DNA from: Lanius collurio
Lineage: Eukaryota > Chordata > Aves > Passeriformes > Laniidae
Length of the DNA stretch: 64,000 nt
Direction of reading: 5' to 3'
Assembly (NCBI GenBank): GCA_020086605.1
Contig: JACBWW010000018.1
Coordinates: forward strand, 14,832,025-14,896,024
Positions within the stretch are counted from its first letter, which is position 1, and each line of letters begins with the position of its first letter. The position numbers were made by a program, and so were the translations under genes. Below are positions 1 to 14,900 of this stretch, in pieces. A model generated the notes under the pieces. That model was not told the DNA's origin, made no database searches, and saw only the letters and a list, made by a program, of their open reading frames with translations.

Positions 1-1140
1 CTTTTCCATGCCTTCTTTTTCTGGGGTTACCTATCCCTTCTAGAGCAGTTTTATCCTAATGGTTTATCTAAATTTCTGGCTGGATTTTAAGTCCCAGATA
101 TTGTGCTTTCCAGTGTAGATCTGCCATTCCCTTTTCCCTTGCAGCTGGAAGCAGACAGACCCTGAACAATTAGGAGGCAAGAACACCCACAGGGAAGAGG
201 TTATTTACATAAATAGGATCACAATGTGTGTGTGTTTATATATTTATTACTTAAAAAAAATACTGCAATCTCTTTTCTTTTCTAATTAAAAGACCCAGTT
301 TGCCCTGCTGCACAATTGCTAAGCAGATTTAAAATGGGGACTTCAGTAGCTATTTTATGGCTAATCAAATGAGTAAATATAATGATCTGCTCCAATTCCC
401 ATTCTGATTACACAGTGTAGCTATTTCATTCCCTCAATAAGCTCCTTGCACCCAAAAAGAATAGTTTAACAAGCTTCAGAGCAGAATGTTAGGCTCAATT
501 TCTCTAAAGGGTAATAGAGTGGGAGTGTCTGTATAATTAGCTTTGTTGGGCTCCCTCCCTCACTGTACAATACATTCTATACAGAGCTTTCACTGTCTCT
601 CCAGGTCTTCATGCTAAAGCAGAAAAATAATGCAGAGCACATTAGAATCATACTGGGTGCACAGAGGAGTTTTGAAAGACAGAAAAAGAGGTGGAGAAGT
701 GCTGGCTAATTCAGCCCAAAAGGGCTCAAGTTTTAATTTAGCTTTAGCAATAAAAGCACACATGTTCATGTACATAGCTTATTCATCTCTAATGTACTGA
801 ACTCTTAGATGTTTCTGGAAGTTAAGATCTGCCAGACAACTAACACACTGATCAAATCATAGTATAAATCACTAAAGTACACTCAACAACTTCTCCTCTG
901 CATAGAACTTGAAATTAAATTAACAGCACACAATCTATAATGCAAAACATTACCTAACACATTTGGAAGAGTCTGATGCTGAATTCCCTTACAGAAAATA
1001 AAAGTGTTTGATATACCAATTTTTCACTACAAGAAACATTTTTTTTGCATAAGCTGGCAAAACTGTAATATTTTTGTGCTTGCAGAAGAATTTTAGCTGG
1101 AGATTTGAAAATCCTTTCTGAAGTCAGACAGCCAGGTGGG

Positions 1141-1200
1141 ATATGTTATTATTACCACCTCTGTTTTACAAGTGGAAAACTTAATGCTAGAAAAATTAAA
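1141..1200 (-). repeat. MIR-like relic (minus strand)
   Basis: 'atatgttattattaccacct' followed by 'ctgttttacaagtggaaaac' and 'ttaatgct' fits the reverse complement of a MIR 3' half ('ttattattatccccattt' / 'tacagatgaggaaactgagg'). The match is short. Confidence 0.45.
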
Positions 1201-3221
1201 AACCTTACTGAAAATAAGGAGACATGTCAGAGATCTGTGAAGAAAGGGAGAACAGCAGATCCCATCTTGTTCCAAAATACTGTGGCTGCATCAGATCTTG
1301 CCCAATTCAGTCATCCTCTATCTCTCCTATCACATTGTATTTGCAAGCATCAAAGTGCCCATGGATACTGTCTTTGGAAACTATCATACAAAAAGTTCAG
1401 CAAAGAGGTCAAAATCTAGCCAAATTGTTTAATCCTGCAATGATTGGGAAAAAAGAACCCAAACAAATAGAATCACCAAAACAAACCAGAAAAAAACAGG
1501 GCATTATGGAAGTTACTCTGAAAGTCCCACAGCCAAATCACAGACTTCCCATGGCTAAGCCATTGCTTCAGAGTAAGTCAATAGCAAATAAAAAATAAAA
1601 TAACACAGGTGCAATAGCCACTTCCACTTTTTTTTGCATATAAGCTTACCAGTTTGAAGTTAGATAGCAATACCTGATCAAACAAATGGCTACTGCACCT
1701 ACATTTTTCATGTTCCTCTGAAATAACTAAGTATCCCAGGAGCCTTGAAAAGAGACAGCTAAGTCTCCAACTGGCACAAACAAGAGGAATGTTTGTTCTG
1801 TCGCTTCCAGTGCTAGAAAGAAGCAACAGGAAACCACCCTTGTGGGAGGCAAAGGGAAAATATCAAGAATAAGGTGGGTCTGTCCCACCTCCACTGAACT
1901 TCTTTGTCATGGGATGTTTTAAATTCCAGAGATTTACATGCTCATGAAGCAATCCAAATCGGATGATCCAATAGAGGAAAAATCCCTGACTGAATATTAA
2001 GAAATAATTTTAATCGAGCCAGTTCTCTGTGAACAGCAAATTCTTAGATAAAGGGAAATATTCTGGGGCAGTGTAGATATGAATTTGCACCACTCTGTCT
2101 TCTTGCTTTGGTATTTATGGGGAAGAACACTGAGCTGGAGTGACCACTCATCTGACACAGGGGGGACAAGGTCAGGTTCTTAATTTCAGGCCTATATACC
2201 CTGACATGTAAGAGAAAGAAAAGCAAAGGTTTAAATTCCAATTTCTCATGCAGGAAGGTTCTTTTTCTAAAAACCAGACTTGTGCTACTTCTGTCTTCAG
2301 AAAGGCACCAGCAGCTGACCAACACTATAATGATATGAGCTGGGACCAAATGGATTGGAGCAAATACACTACAGATTCAACTTCCCTCCAAGCTCAATTG
2401 CAGACAACAAATTCTACAACAAGAGCATTTATCTGAGTGCAGGATACCAAAATTCTTTCATCAAGTGAGCCAAGCCAGAGATGAAGCTGAGTCTTCACAA
2501 GATCCAGCATCTGAGACATTCAAGAACACCTGACAGGTAAATAAGATGCTAAAAATTCCCCAAAGGACAGTCTTCCTACAGTGAAATTGCAGTGTCTTCT
2601 GCATACAAGTCCAAATAATGGAGCCAAAAGCATGTGATGGAGCACTGGTATAGCCTCACACAATGCATCTCCAAAGGAGGTGGCAGTTTTGGGCACTGAT
2701 CTTTACTGTCTCCCTTTTACCATTCTGCACTTGTGTACAGGAAAAATTCCTGGATGATGGGTACAACATTCCATTTGTAGAGCCAGTTCAACCACCTCTG
2801 CAGAACAAGAAGATCACCTTCATTATTTCCTTGGGTCATTGGCTTACAGCTCCTCGGAGGTGTACGAGCAGATTGAGGGACCTGGTTTGGATGCACAGGG
2901 AGTTCTTAAGCTGTTCAGGCAGAGAATAGCCTAAAAATGGAAAACAGCACCTTGGTGCTGTTGACCCCAACAAGCCACACAGAAAGGTGAAACAGCTGCA
3001 CAAACTCACGAGGCTGGGCTCAACGTAAGACTTGGAGAGAGACACTTTATCCCAATCCACCCATGCTGCTGTCATGGAAGAGAGAATAAAACCCCAGTGG
3101 CCCAAAGGCAAGCACTGAAGGTCACAAACAGCACTTCACCTCTGCATCCTCACTGCACTAGGTCCTGAACATTCACCCAAACACCGCACACTGAGCAGGT
3201 GGGCAAAGAAATGGGAGTTTT

Positions 3222-3300
3222 CTCTATTTAACAGAAGAGCAGCCCAGAGGCAGAAGATGGCCAAGGTTACACAATAGCAGGTAGAGGTTTGGCAGTCTCA
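3222..3300 (-). repeat. MIR-like relic (minus strand)
   Basis: 'ctatttaacagaagagcagc' followed by 'ccagaggcagaagatggcca' and 'aggttacacaatagcaggta' matches the reverse complement of the MIR core: 'ttttacagatgaggaaactg', 'aggcccagagaggttaag', 'ccaaggtcacacagcaggt'. The signal is clear though diverged. Confidence 0.62.
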
Positions 3301-4748
3301 GGGACACCCCTACAACAGAGGACTGAGAACAACCTACCTCCTTCTCAGGTTCAGGGTGGGACTTGGTTAAAAGAAAGCCCAGGTTAGTGATAGATGCTTC
3401 AGACTGAGCACTGCTTTCCTCCCCACTCTTTTGGTGTAGCCTTACTACCTTTAGTAAGCTAAGAGTAAACAATTATGAAGCTGATGCAAATCAGTCCAAC
3501 CTGACTTTTCCCATAGTCAAAGCCCCAAATACCTACCCAGCAAAGCTCTCACAAATGTATCTGAGAACCCTGCAGGGTGCAGCAAGGAAAGCCCCTTCAG
3601 GACTCAAGCTGCTATTTTACATCAAGAGACATTTTTAGCCTATAATTTTATCTCTTCCATCTCTCCCCATTGCTTGAAATTAAAATAAACATGGACCAGG
3701 GCCTAGGATTTTATTTTATCTGTCACATATTGCTATCATTAAACACACTTGAAACGAGTGGGTTTAGTTCAAATAAAACTGTCTCTTCCCTCTCCCTTTC
3801 TCAGCTCAACAAACATAAAATAGGAAACTGCACTCCAATACATTCAAGAAGCAACACACGTTACATCATGAGTAGATGATCCATCTGGCAGGCTGACATG
3901 GTAATAAGTTTGCTTAATTGTCAGGTCAGGCATATTACAGACCCAGTCTGTCAGTCCTTTTATTACAGCTCTGTCTGTGCTGGGGAATTTCAACCTCCTC
4001 GCACTCCGTATGTGTAGACGTGGAATGCGTCCATATGGTACGAGGACATATGCATGGACACATATATGAAGTGTCACTCAGAACAAGAAGATTAAATTAA
4101 GAAAGGAAATGCTGAAGTCAAATAGCTCTTAGCAGCTGTATACATTTCTGTCTGGAATAATCACCCAAAGAAAGCAATGAGATATTTACATTTAATTTAT
4201 TTGAAACTGGGCTGGCGAAAGCACTGATTATAGGGGATAATCCAGCACTGCCTCATAAGGAAAACAGCCAGAGATCCTCAGATGTTCCCTCCATTTATAC
4301 TTTTTAAGTGATCAGCCCATCATTTTGTTTTTGGCCCCATGCAGCTCTGATCATGCAGACAGTCTCCTGAGATTGTCCATATGTCCTCCTGAGAAATCAC
4401 TGAGTATATTCAGCAAATTATTGAATTCATCAAATGGATGTTTTGCCTTTAAAAAGCCCGCTACACAAAACAAAAGCCACCTTTTTCCTCCTTTGTCTCC
4501 GTGCCTTACCTCATCTCCTTCTTTCCATTAATGAGCTCAATTCCGAAATTATTTTATTTACAGGAAGACTTTAAGGTGTTCTGAAATACAAACTGTAGGA
4601 AAGACGCCAAATATAAATTGTATTTTCTAGACCTGCCTGCATTTGTGATTTTACATGAGCACGCACACATATGTTCAATATCCAAACAGCAGGTGTTCCC
4701 TAAAGTTTTATTGCCATTAGTTAGAAATGACCACATAACTCAACAATG

Positions 4749-4780
4749 TCAAAGCCAAGTCTTGTCAAAGGCAAGTCTTG
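4749..4780 (+). repeat. 16-bp tandem duplication
   Basis: TCAAAGCCAAGTCTTG is followed directly by TCAAAGGCAAGTCTTG, 15 of 16 bases identical. It is a small local duplication with no further copies. Confidence 0.85.
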
Positions 4781-6913
4781 CCAGAAAGTCTGATGATTTC
4801 CAGTATTAAACAGTCCTGCTTTGGGGTGCTGGCTCTGGCTCTTCCAAATACCTCCAAAACCTAACAGTGATCTACATTTACCCAAAAGAACCACTTAAGA
4901 ATTCATCCTCTGTGTGGTATCTCCACAGCTTTTCTCTGGAAGCAGAGAGTGCTGTCTCAAGCACGGTAGCACCTCTCTGTCACCGGGGACTCCTAAAACA
5001 CCGTGATCTTTGTGGTAACCCTTTTCCACAGCCAGATCCCTTGTCTTGCACTTTGGACATGTGCTGCTGATGCAGATTCCAGTCAAAATATTTTCAGAAA
5101 AAGATTAAATATAATTCAAAACAATACCTGTAATATCTCCCTGCTGAACTATACAGTGCACAAAAAAAACCCCAACAGCTGAACAACCGTTTTTCTACCA
5201 CTTTTTAGGACTGTAAAAGGGTCTTAACTGCACAGATATTCCATGTAACGCATAGTTGATCTTTCTGCAAACCACCACAGTAATCAACCCCAACATCTTC
5301 TCTTCCCCTCTTGATAATCACAGCTTGAAGCTGCACGTGCATCCTGGCTTTCTGCTGGATTGATACAGAACTGTGCCTCCCATTTTTCTTGAATTCTCCT
5401 TGGATCGCAAGTTAATGGTTTTGGAAGAAGGCATCAAAATTGCCTGAGACCCTAGGATGACTGGAGTGATTGCTGGTACACAAGATGACAATTTTTCATG
5501 GTTCTCAGCTGCCTGGGACAGTAATGGGTTCTCATCGACATCTTACAAATCACTCCAGAGGGGGTATCGTACTTAGCCTCTTGTCAACCCAAAGACTAAC
5601 AACAGTGCTGCTTATGGCAAGATAGCAAAGTCTCTGACCTGGCTTGTGCTGGCAATCAGGTGAGATGATTGCAACAATTTTGCCTGTCTTTACACACAAC
5701 GCCATGCAAACTGCACAACCTGCCCTTGCTCTTACTGTACTTATGCACACAAAACTACTTCCTTCCAAGTGAAGCATTCATTGTAAGACTCAAAGTATTT
5801 TGTTTGGGCAAGGAGGAATCAGTATCAGACTGCAAATATTGGCAGAAGTATTTATAACTGCTTCAAAATCTCATTCTTCTGGCCAGGTCAATTTTTTTGT
5901 TCAGTTTTCGTTTTTAAATCTATGGGGGAAGACAGGAATACCCATTGGACCAACACATTATTGATTTCCCATAGAAACTGCAGTTTTAAGTTAGAGTGCT
6001 GCTCACTTTCAGCAGTGAAGCAGCACGTTAGTTTTATCTTACTGTAATTTTTTTTTTTCATTTCATCCTCTTTTATATACTCATAGAAGTTTCCTATTCA
6101 CTACTGAAACACCATATGGTGATAATATATGCTAACACAGGCACAGTGACACAGTCCACAAGCCTGCTATTGAGCAAAAGTTGACAACATAAGGCTGAGA
6201 GAATTGTAAGTGCTTCCAAGCCACAATAAGTACGTCACCTAATTGCATTTTACAGTGATGCAAAAGTCTGAGTCAAGGAAGGAACTTCCTTACAATGAAA
6301 CTGTAACAGCCTGGAGTAATTTACAGTTACTTGAAGAGCTATAGCAAGGATCTATCAATTCATGGCTTTCAGATACAGGCTAGCTGTGGGTTGGGGCTTT
6401 TTTTAGCCTAGGCAGCTTTAATATACAGAAAGAGACAATGCATTTCAGCATCACAGTCATCTCTCAAAAGGTTCCAGACAGGAAGGCAAAAGGCAATCAA
6501 TGAGAGAAAATATAGATAGACACTGCTTCTCAAACCATTCACAGATGCCTCTGCCCCTTACTTTAATGAACTAGGTTTGGAACTAGAACATCGTGGAACA
6601 ATCCTGAGACATATTCAGGCTACAAATGGATCAGGTTTATTTACACACTGGTAGCAAAGTCTGATGCAGAAACTGCAGTGCCGCGTCTCACTTTTCTGTA
6701 GAGCTCTAGGTCCTTCCTACAGGCAGCTCAGCCTGATCTGACCTGATCTGCCTTTGGAATGGCCAGCAAGGGCTCCAGAGAGAGGTCCTCCCTCTCTGGC
6801 AGGGCAGACCCTCAGAAAAACCGACCACAGAGAACAGGATGGAGCAGCAAGTGACAACACTACCCCAGAATGTCACTGATGTCTGTCCAAGGCCCTGTTT
6901 TACAACCAGCTGC

Positions 6914-6955
6914 GAGGTCTCTCTGTGCCTCAGTTCTCCATTTGCAGAACAAAAG
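6914..6955 (+). repeat. MIR-like relic (plus strand)
   Basis: 'gaggtctctctgtgcctcag' followed by 'ttctccatttgcagaac' fits the MIR segment 'acctctctgtgcctcagttt' / 'ccccatctgtaaaat'. It is about 42 bp, without the tRNA-related head. Confidence 0.52.
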
Positions 6956-9900
6956 AACCAAATTTCTCCCACCTCAGGGCACAACAAGGATAAACACATG
7001 GAAAGTTGCAAGCACTCCTGCAAACAGGCAGAAGTAAGTAACAAGGATGAACTCACAAAGGCCATACTTTAAATGCCAGGGCTTCCCAGTGTGTTTGAGC
7101 CTTCACCTTTCCAATTGTATTTAGAAACTACCACTACAGAAGGCAGCTGCCCTCCTTTTCTAAAGAGAACAATTCCATAGGAACTCACATCAACAGGATC
7201 TACACCTGCAATTGTCTCTGGATAGATTTGAAGTAATTTGAAGTCACACCAAGGCAATGCCCTCCTTGCTGTGAGATGCATGAATCACAAAGTCATCCCT
7301 CCCACTTTGGTGGAAATGGCCTGGGGAACATGCCCAGCAGAGTCCACGGTGGGAGCAAAGTCCCAAGTGATGTATTGCCATGCAGGTGTTTCTACAAGCT
7401 GCTGTGCTGTTCCCTTGGCTCTGAACTATTTCCTTTCCCTAGCAGGGAGGGAAATGCAGCTGGTTCCTCCTGTGCACAGAAGAGAAAAACACAACACAAA
7501 AGGAACAGAGACAACAGAGAGCAGAGCAAAGGAAGCCTGATTTCCTATGGACTTGTGGACTTGCGTCTTGAGCAGACTCTGATCCTTCCTGTTCTCATCT
7601 GTTACCTCTCCTGACTGCCCCCCCTGCTTCCCTTCTGCCCCCAGTATTAGCCTTGGCATTTGTCTGTGTGTCAGCCAAACAATCCATGTTCCAGGTCAGA
7701 GATCCTGGTTACAGCACAGTCTGGAAGAGCAAAAGTTCAAGCTGCCTGCAGGACATGCAGCAGGCTTGGAGCTCACTGCACACGTGTGCAGAATGGCCAC
7801 CCCATGGGCCAAGCAAGGACAGCCAGCACCTCCCTGCAGCTCCCCAAGACAGGGATCTGGGTCCCTCCTCCCCAGCCACAGAGTTCTTCACACAGATACC
7901 CATGCCACACACCCACATAAAAGTGGTCACAGAAATCAATCCATATGTGGGGAGAAGACAACTGCTGGACACCAATGGGTGCTGGGTAGGAAAGAATTAA
8001 TCAACTGTGCTCTCATTTCAAAATGCTCCAGTTATTTCCTTAGCAGGCATTGGGCAAAAAAATGGCTGCTACACATGGGGAAATCAACGCCTTGTGCCAA
8101 AGGACTAAGTTCAACTTCCAGCTGTATGCAGGTAGGAAAAACAGATTCAACTTCTGGAGTGCTGGGTGATCAGAGAGTGATGATACAGATCCAAGAAACC
8201 ACAACCTTCAGGGTCTGAGGCTTTGAATCCTTGTAGGTTTGCTGTCAAGGCATCGCATCGAGAAAACTGTTGACTGGAAATCACAAAACTGTAGCTGCAT
8301 ATCAAGCAACACCTTCCCACAGAAGAAACAAGGGGTTTTATTTTCCCTGCTTGGTTCACATACTCCCAGACAGAGATAGATGCAACTTCCCACACTTGAG
8401 ATCTCTTTTGATCTCCCTGGCAGGGGGTGTTCTCATACATGCTCTGCCCATCCATTCACATGGGTTAGGAGATGAGGATAAATCCATGACAGGGTGCCCA
8501 TGAGTGTGGCCTCAGCTCCTCTGGGTGACTCAGGCACAAACCAAGTCATCTGATCTCCCAGAGCCCTGGTTCCTCCCCTGCCCACGAGACAGTGTACTTC
8601 CCCACTTCACAGGCTGCTGTCATGGTGGTGAATCTGATGTGGCTGAGGCACTCAGATGCATCGACCCATGCAAGAACGTGAGCAGAGCCTGTGTCCCAAT
8701 AAAACACAGGTTCCTGCCCCAGAGGCAGCTGCTCTTTGCTGGCTGGACACCGACAGCTCGTGAAGTGCACCGCAGCCCTTTGAGGAGAGTGCCAAACCAG
8801 AGTGAGTGCCAAAACGCAAGGATGGGGAAATGATGACAGGCTTCCTGAGATGATGGCTTACAGCAGCTCAGTCCCATTGCGGGGAAGAAGATAGAAAACA
8901 AAACTTAACAATAGGTAGAAGGCCTTGAAAACCTTTAGAGAATAAGAGACCTGCTCTCAACCACTCACAGCAAAACAATCAAATGTGGAATGAGAAAACG
9001 GCCAAATTATGAAGTACTATTTGCTTTCTATCACTGTTCCCAAAGTAAATGTTTATCTTTATCCATACACAAATTTGAGATGCCTGCACAAATTTTAAAG
9101 TCCAATATCCAACACTAGTTGTCATCTAAAGCTTTAGCCGAACACGTAGGCAGAAAACCAAAATGGATGTAGAAAAAGAGAAAGGGAAAAAGGGAAAAGA
9201 AAACCTTACTTATATTTCCGTGAACTTGATTATATATCAGAAAAAGAAACAGCAGGAGTAGTGCTGATTTATTTTCATTCTGATGATAGTACAAGAGGAA
9301 GAAATAATACCCTGCAAAGGTCACTCTTATCCTGTTCATCTGTGACAGGCTGATAATCTGGGATCTCAGAAAACTTTCTTTAAAAATCTTCACGGACATG
9401 CTCTTATCAAAAGGATTAAGGTTTAATACATACCAGCAGATGCAACCCATTCAGGCATCTGCTAATCAGAGCAGCGTCAGTTTGCCGCACGCACTGGCTG
9501 GAGCTGATGGCTGCAGGAAGGTTTCCCTTCTTACAGAGAAAGATCAAAACCAAACATACATTAAATCATCTCTTGACTATGCCTCCCAGCTCACACGTTC
9601 ATGGCTGAACAACCCTGTCCTGTGCACATTTCTGCCTATGGACATGTCAGGGATGGCAGGACAGATGTGCTGCTCACTGCCAGAGCACCTGCAGTGATCC
9701 TCCCAGGAAGCTCCAACCCTGGGACCACCTCAAACACCACCCACATGGGGTGGGAACGTCACTCTGCCTTTGCAGAGGGGAACAGCAGGAGGAAGGGTTT
9801 CTGGATGTGGAGGCTTTGCATTTTGAGTGCTGGAAGGAAACTACTGAAATTGCTCCAGATAGGATGCTTCCTTTTCTACTTTCAGTAATCCACATGGATT

Positions 9901-11897
9901 TTCCAGACAGCACAAAGCCAGCTTGCTACAGCCAGAAGCAGGAGCACAGCTCTCAGAGGTGATCCCGTCTTCAGAACAGCCCATGCAATTCCTGGTGTCC
10001 ATGACTATGGCAAAAGTGTCACAGCCCACTGAGAACAGCCATAGCCAGCACCCTGCAGTGAGCCTACACAAGCCCTCTGATGCTGCTACAAGGGCAGGAG
10101 CTCACCAGCTCCATGCCAGCCTGGGCACGCCGCTGTGAGCCACTGTCATCCCTCTGTGTCCACATGAGCCATCCAAGTCAGCAAAATGGCAGCAGTCACA
10201 GCCTTCAGGAAAAGCACTGTGTAGCACAAAAGCTCTGGAGTAGCTGGATTGTCCTACAAGGTCATCAACCCTTTAGGATGGACAGTGGATGCTTCTCAGT
10301 TTCAGCAGATGAGCTTATTTCAAACGAGCCACTCTGGCCTACAACAAAGAGATTCAAAAGCCTACAAAACCTTAAATGCACAGACCTCAAGAGAACAAAG
10401 AGTCCCTTGTAACTGGGAAAGCATTGCCTGGTTGCCATTGCTGTGCTGCTGGACACTGAAGACTCTTTGGCAAAGCTGTGCAGATGCCCGGCAGTTAGAT
10501 GTGCTCAGACCAGCAGAACGAGGCCAGGAAACTTCTATTTACCTCAAATATCATATGTGAAGGTGGCAGAAGCTAAGCTATCTATTTCAGCCCAAACTGA
10601 ACATCTGAAAAAGCCATATCCCCCTGAGTCCCGTAACTGAGGAACCGTAAAACTCTCTGTCACATAAATGCTACAGGAGGGAGGAATTCATTCTGAACCC
10701 ACCAAATCAATCTCAATTTGCTTGTATCCCTAAATTTTTTTTTTCTTAAAAGAAATAAATATCTTCCTGACAACAACTGGGGTTCTGTAAAATACCCTGT
10801 GGACTACACTTCCAAAATCCTTTTGGTGCAAACCAACCTAAGCAGCCAAGCTCATGCAAGTACCAGGAACAATAAAACCAACTCTGAGCCTGGACCAGCA
10901 AATTTGAAGACTGTTTTGAGTTCAGATTCAGTGGTCTGTTTTTCACAGAGCCTCACAGTGCAAACCAAGAGCAACCATAAGGATCTTTTTCGAAGCTGGG
11001 GGAATGTGCTTCTCCTTGCTGGGTAGGAAGCTTTAATCATGGTTGGAGACACAGCTCTGCATAAACCAAGATAAAACACCCAAACTCTCAGTCGTGCATT
11101 CCTGACACAGCTATAAGCAGGGCACTAAAATTAGAAATTCACATGGAAGAGCCTCCTACGAATCTTCAGCACACAAGATTTTGCCTTGTTTTGTGGTTTG
11201 CCATCGTACAGCTGAAACTGTTGAATCCTGTCCCACCACTCTGCAAGAAAATACATCCATTGCCTTTTCACTGGTTTTATTATCCCCAAATGGTTGTCAA
11301 AAGAAGTGATGGAATAACAACCAGCACTGTCAAACATTTAAATCCCTTTAAAATTCCAGTCATTACAAGACATTATTTCCCAGTATGTTTGAAACTTAAT
11401 GAAAACCTATCACTGATTTTTTAATTCAATTTTCTTTACATTTTTATTGTTCTATATCTCACACTGAGAATGAGCCTCTTTTTCTTCAAAACACTGCTCA
11501 CTTTGGCCTAAAGTATTGGATAGTAACAGATGTCTCACACTGGGGCCAATGACAGAGGCAGGGACACAGGCATGAATCCTTAGATATCTTGCCTAACTCT
11601 GCCTTCATGTTCCCCACCTGTTTGCACAACCACATCACCTAAAGGCCTTCAGCCCAGACCAAGGTTCTGCATTGCTACATGCCATACACATGGGGAGTAA
11701 GAGGCAAATCACACTGAAGAAGTTGCCAAGCTACAAGGACAGAAGAGATTCAGAGAGGAGAGGAAGAAAGGGGAAATACTATATTCAAGGTCATTTAGCA
11801 TAGCAGTGGTTTCTGGGAATGGAAAGGTCTCCAGAGTGCCAGCCCAGCTCTCTCTGGATCAAACTGCCTCTGAGAGCTGCACACAAGCAGATTTCAT

Positions 11898-11920
11898 CTT
11901 GACCATGGTGCATGGTCAAG
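11898..11920. repeat. Perfect inverted repeat, 10-bp arms, 3-bp loop
   Basis: CTTGACCATG is followed by GTG and then by its exact reverse complement CATGGTCAAG. The structure is a tight perfect hairpin/palindrome in otherwise unique intron. Confidence 0.9.
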
Positions 11921-14900
11921 CAAGATTTTTATTTAAATACTTCACAAATATTGGTCACCGAGTATTTGCTTTTAGAAAAAGCTTAAATGCCATCAGACCA
12001 GGTACATCTTATTAGGTATACCTCCCACAAAGTTCTGTTTTGCCAAATAGACATTCTGTTGGAAATTTGGGATAAAAGTCAAGAGTTTCAGAAGGTAGGT
12101 GTCCAATTACAGACAAAGCAATCAGTATTCAATACATAATTCACAGCAGGGACAAAAAATCCTGAGTTTATGTGTGCTGCTATTTCCAGTATTTCATTTT
12201 CACAGTCCCTGCTGGAAGCCCTTTCTCCAGAGTCACAAAGTTTTCTTGTTTTTTAGAAAACGCTAACATTTATTTTATGGGCTGAAATTTAGCATGTTTG
12301 GTTTGGATTTTTTTTGGTTAAAGTCTTGCTGCACTAATCTCTTATGCAGGGACTTAAGCAGAACAGGTAAAAACTGGGGAAAATACCCTTTAATAGAGGA
12401 GTCAGATGACCATAGCATTCACTAGGCCTCTACTTAGGGGGTTCACACAATTTATGACTAAACCCTGCTCCCATCCACGGAAATTACCCACCTAATATCT
12501 TGTCTTTTACTAATGCCTCCTTTTACTAATGAAAGACACAGTGGGTTCTCTGAACTGTCCAATGAGTGACTGCAATTTAGAAGGTGTGATATGTACACAG
12601 AAGCACATTGCAGCTACACAAGAGGAGCTCGGTACTTTTCTCATCACAGTAGTACTTCCAAATTTCACCAAACAGGAGGAAAATATTAATTAGATTTTTT
12701 TCATAATGCATCTGCAGTTCTTCCAACAACACCTGAGGCAAGCTAAACTTCATATGTCACTGCAGTCATGGCAATTTTGGGATCATGTTGGTCATCCTGT
12801 CTATTTCAATTTACTGTACCAGAGGGCTGGAACTGGTCATGGAGGTGAAGGTCACGCAGATCCTTTCTGAAACTTCAGCTCTAGCTGAATTCTTTAAATA
12901 CAGTCTCTCCTACACCACCTCACATGACAGAACCCATCCTTAGATTTTGCTGTGTTGAGGCTAAAGATGATGATTTTGTCTTGTAATTTTCTGTGCTTTT
13001 AGAGATGTGTAATTTTGAAAGGAAAAAAACTTACATTTTCATCATTTCTGACTGCTTCTGTGATTCAGTCAGAGAGACTTCCACTTGCAGGACATGGACT
13101 CAGTCCAGGTCACCTTTGCTTTCCTACTCAGCTGCCTTGAATTAAGCATGACCACAAGGTACCAGGACGGCACAGCTGACCACAGGTGTCCAAACTCTCT
13201 CCTTGCCTTCTATTAATGGTGGTCAGTTTCAGCTCATGGCAGTGTCCTTGTCACCTGCCCAGCACATAAAAAATGCTACCAGAGTGACACCCAGGTAAGC
13301 CATGCAGGGATGGTGCAGAGATTCATACTCACCCATGTCCTCAACAGCAAGGGCTAAGGGATGTTGTCTGGGGTTGATGTTGGCCCAGCCTTCCTGAGAA
13401 ACGTTACATCCCTCTGTATCAGAGGCACCCCCTGGTGCAGTGTGTGTCTTTGCAATCTTGAGCTTGTACCAAGGTTCAAAAGAGCTTCCCTTTGTGTGAA
13501 TTTATGCCAATGGGCAGTGTAAGTTAAATAAACTGCTTGTTGTTACCCTGCCATCACTCCTACTCCACTGAGAGAGGACTATGTTACGATTTATCTTGCA
13601 TTGCTTTAAAACTGTCTTGAAGATAATATAAAAAAGAAACTTAACAATAAAATTTCTCTTATTCCAGAATAGGAGTATCCCCAAGGGCGAGATATTCCTA
13701 TAAAATTATTGTAATGCTTTAACCGTGTAAGCACAACTGAAAGTGTCTTCTCTGAAAACAAGTCGTAGCTCTTTTTTCCTATCTGCAGCCATTATCCTGA
13801 TAAATTTGGGAAGGTCAGCTAAGGTGTAATCCAATAAAAGTGCTGATGTTCTGAGTAAGTACCTTACAATTTGCAGCCTAATCTATTATCCTACTATAAG
13901 ACCATCAAATGACTCACCAGTTTTAATACTTAGTAGAGATCAAACAAAGGAAAATATCAAAGCTTTACATTCTAGTTCCACCTTTCAAGGACTCGTTTGA
14001 GCACTCTTTAATTACAGCAGATGATACATCCAACTCTGGCATTTCCTAACAGCTCTAGTTAGTAGTTGCTGTAGCAGTTTTCACAGGACATTATTATGTT
14101 AACCAAGAGATCCTGAAAAGTCAGGTAGACTGAACAAATCAACTTGGGATTTGATCCCAGAGATGGAGCTCAGCCCCTTCTGCCCACCAGATCACACACA
14201 GTGTGTTGTGCACCTGGCAGCCTCCCCACCCAGGTGCTCCTAGGCACAGGGAACAAGTCTGCAGAGCCCCCACCTGAGTTGTGGCAGAAAGCCATGGGAA
14301 CAAGCATGTGTATGAACAGGAATGAGCACGTCATCTCGGAGGGTGATGAATTTCAGAAGTCAGATCAAGTCCCAAACCTGGGCTTTGACTTCAAATACTC
14401 AAGAAACTCAAATACACCTGCAGAAGTTTGCATTTGAATGCTGTGATTTTTAATTTTTTCTTTTAATGGTAAAGGCGTAAAATAAAAGTGAAAAAACAAC
14501 CTATTCACAGAACCCCAGATCCCAAAGAAAGAAACACCAGGAAACAGTTGGCAAAGCTGTCAGCAAACTGCAGCTGCTCTGTGAAGTGGGTACGTAAGTT
14601 AGATGTCCCTAATAAGGATGTTGGAGCTGACTGTGGGCGTTGCTGAGGAAAAGGGGGAGCGCAAAGCTCTTCTGCCCAACTCTTGCAGCATTTTGACTCT
14701 ATAAGCATTCCCCAGACCCAGTGTGCACTGGTGTGTGTTTGGCCCATGCAAACGAACTGAACATGGGTTATTTACCACAGTGCCTGAGCAGAACTTGTCT
14801 CATTCATCACAACAACAAAAACTCACTGGGAAAAGGGCTGAATTGTATTTGGTTTACACTGTTGCTCTTTTTGACTGACTCATCCAAATTAGTGTCTTTT

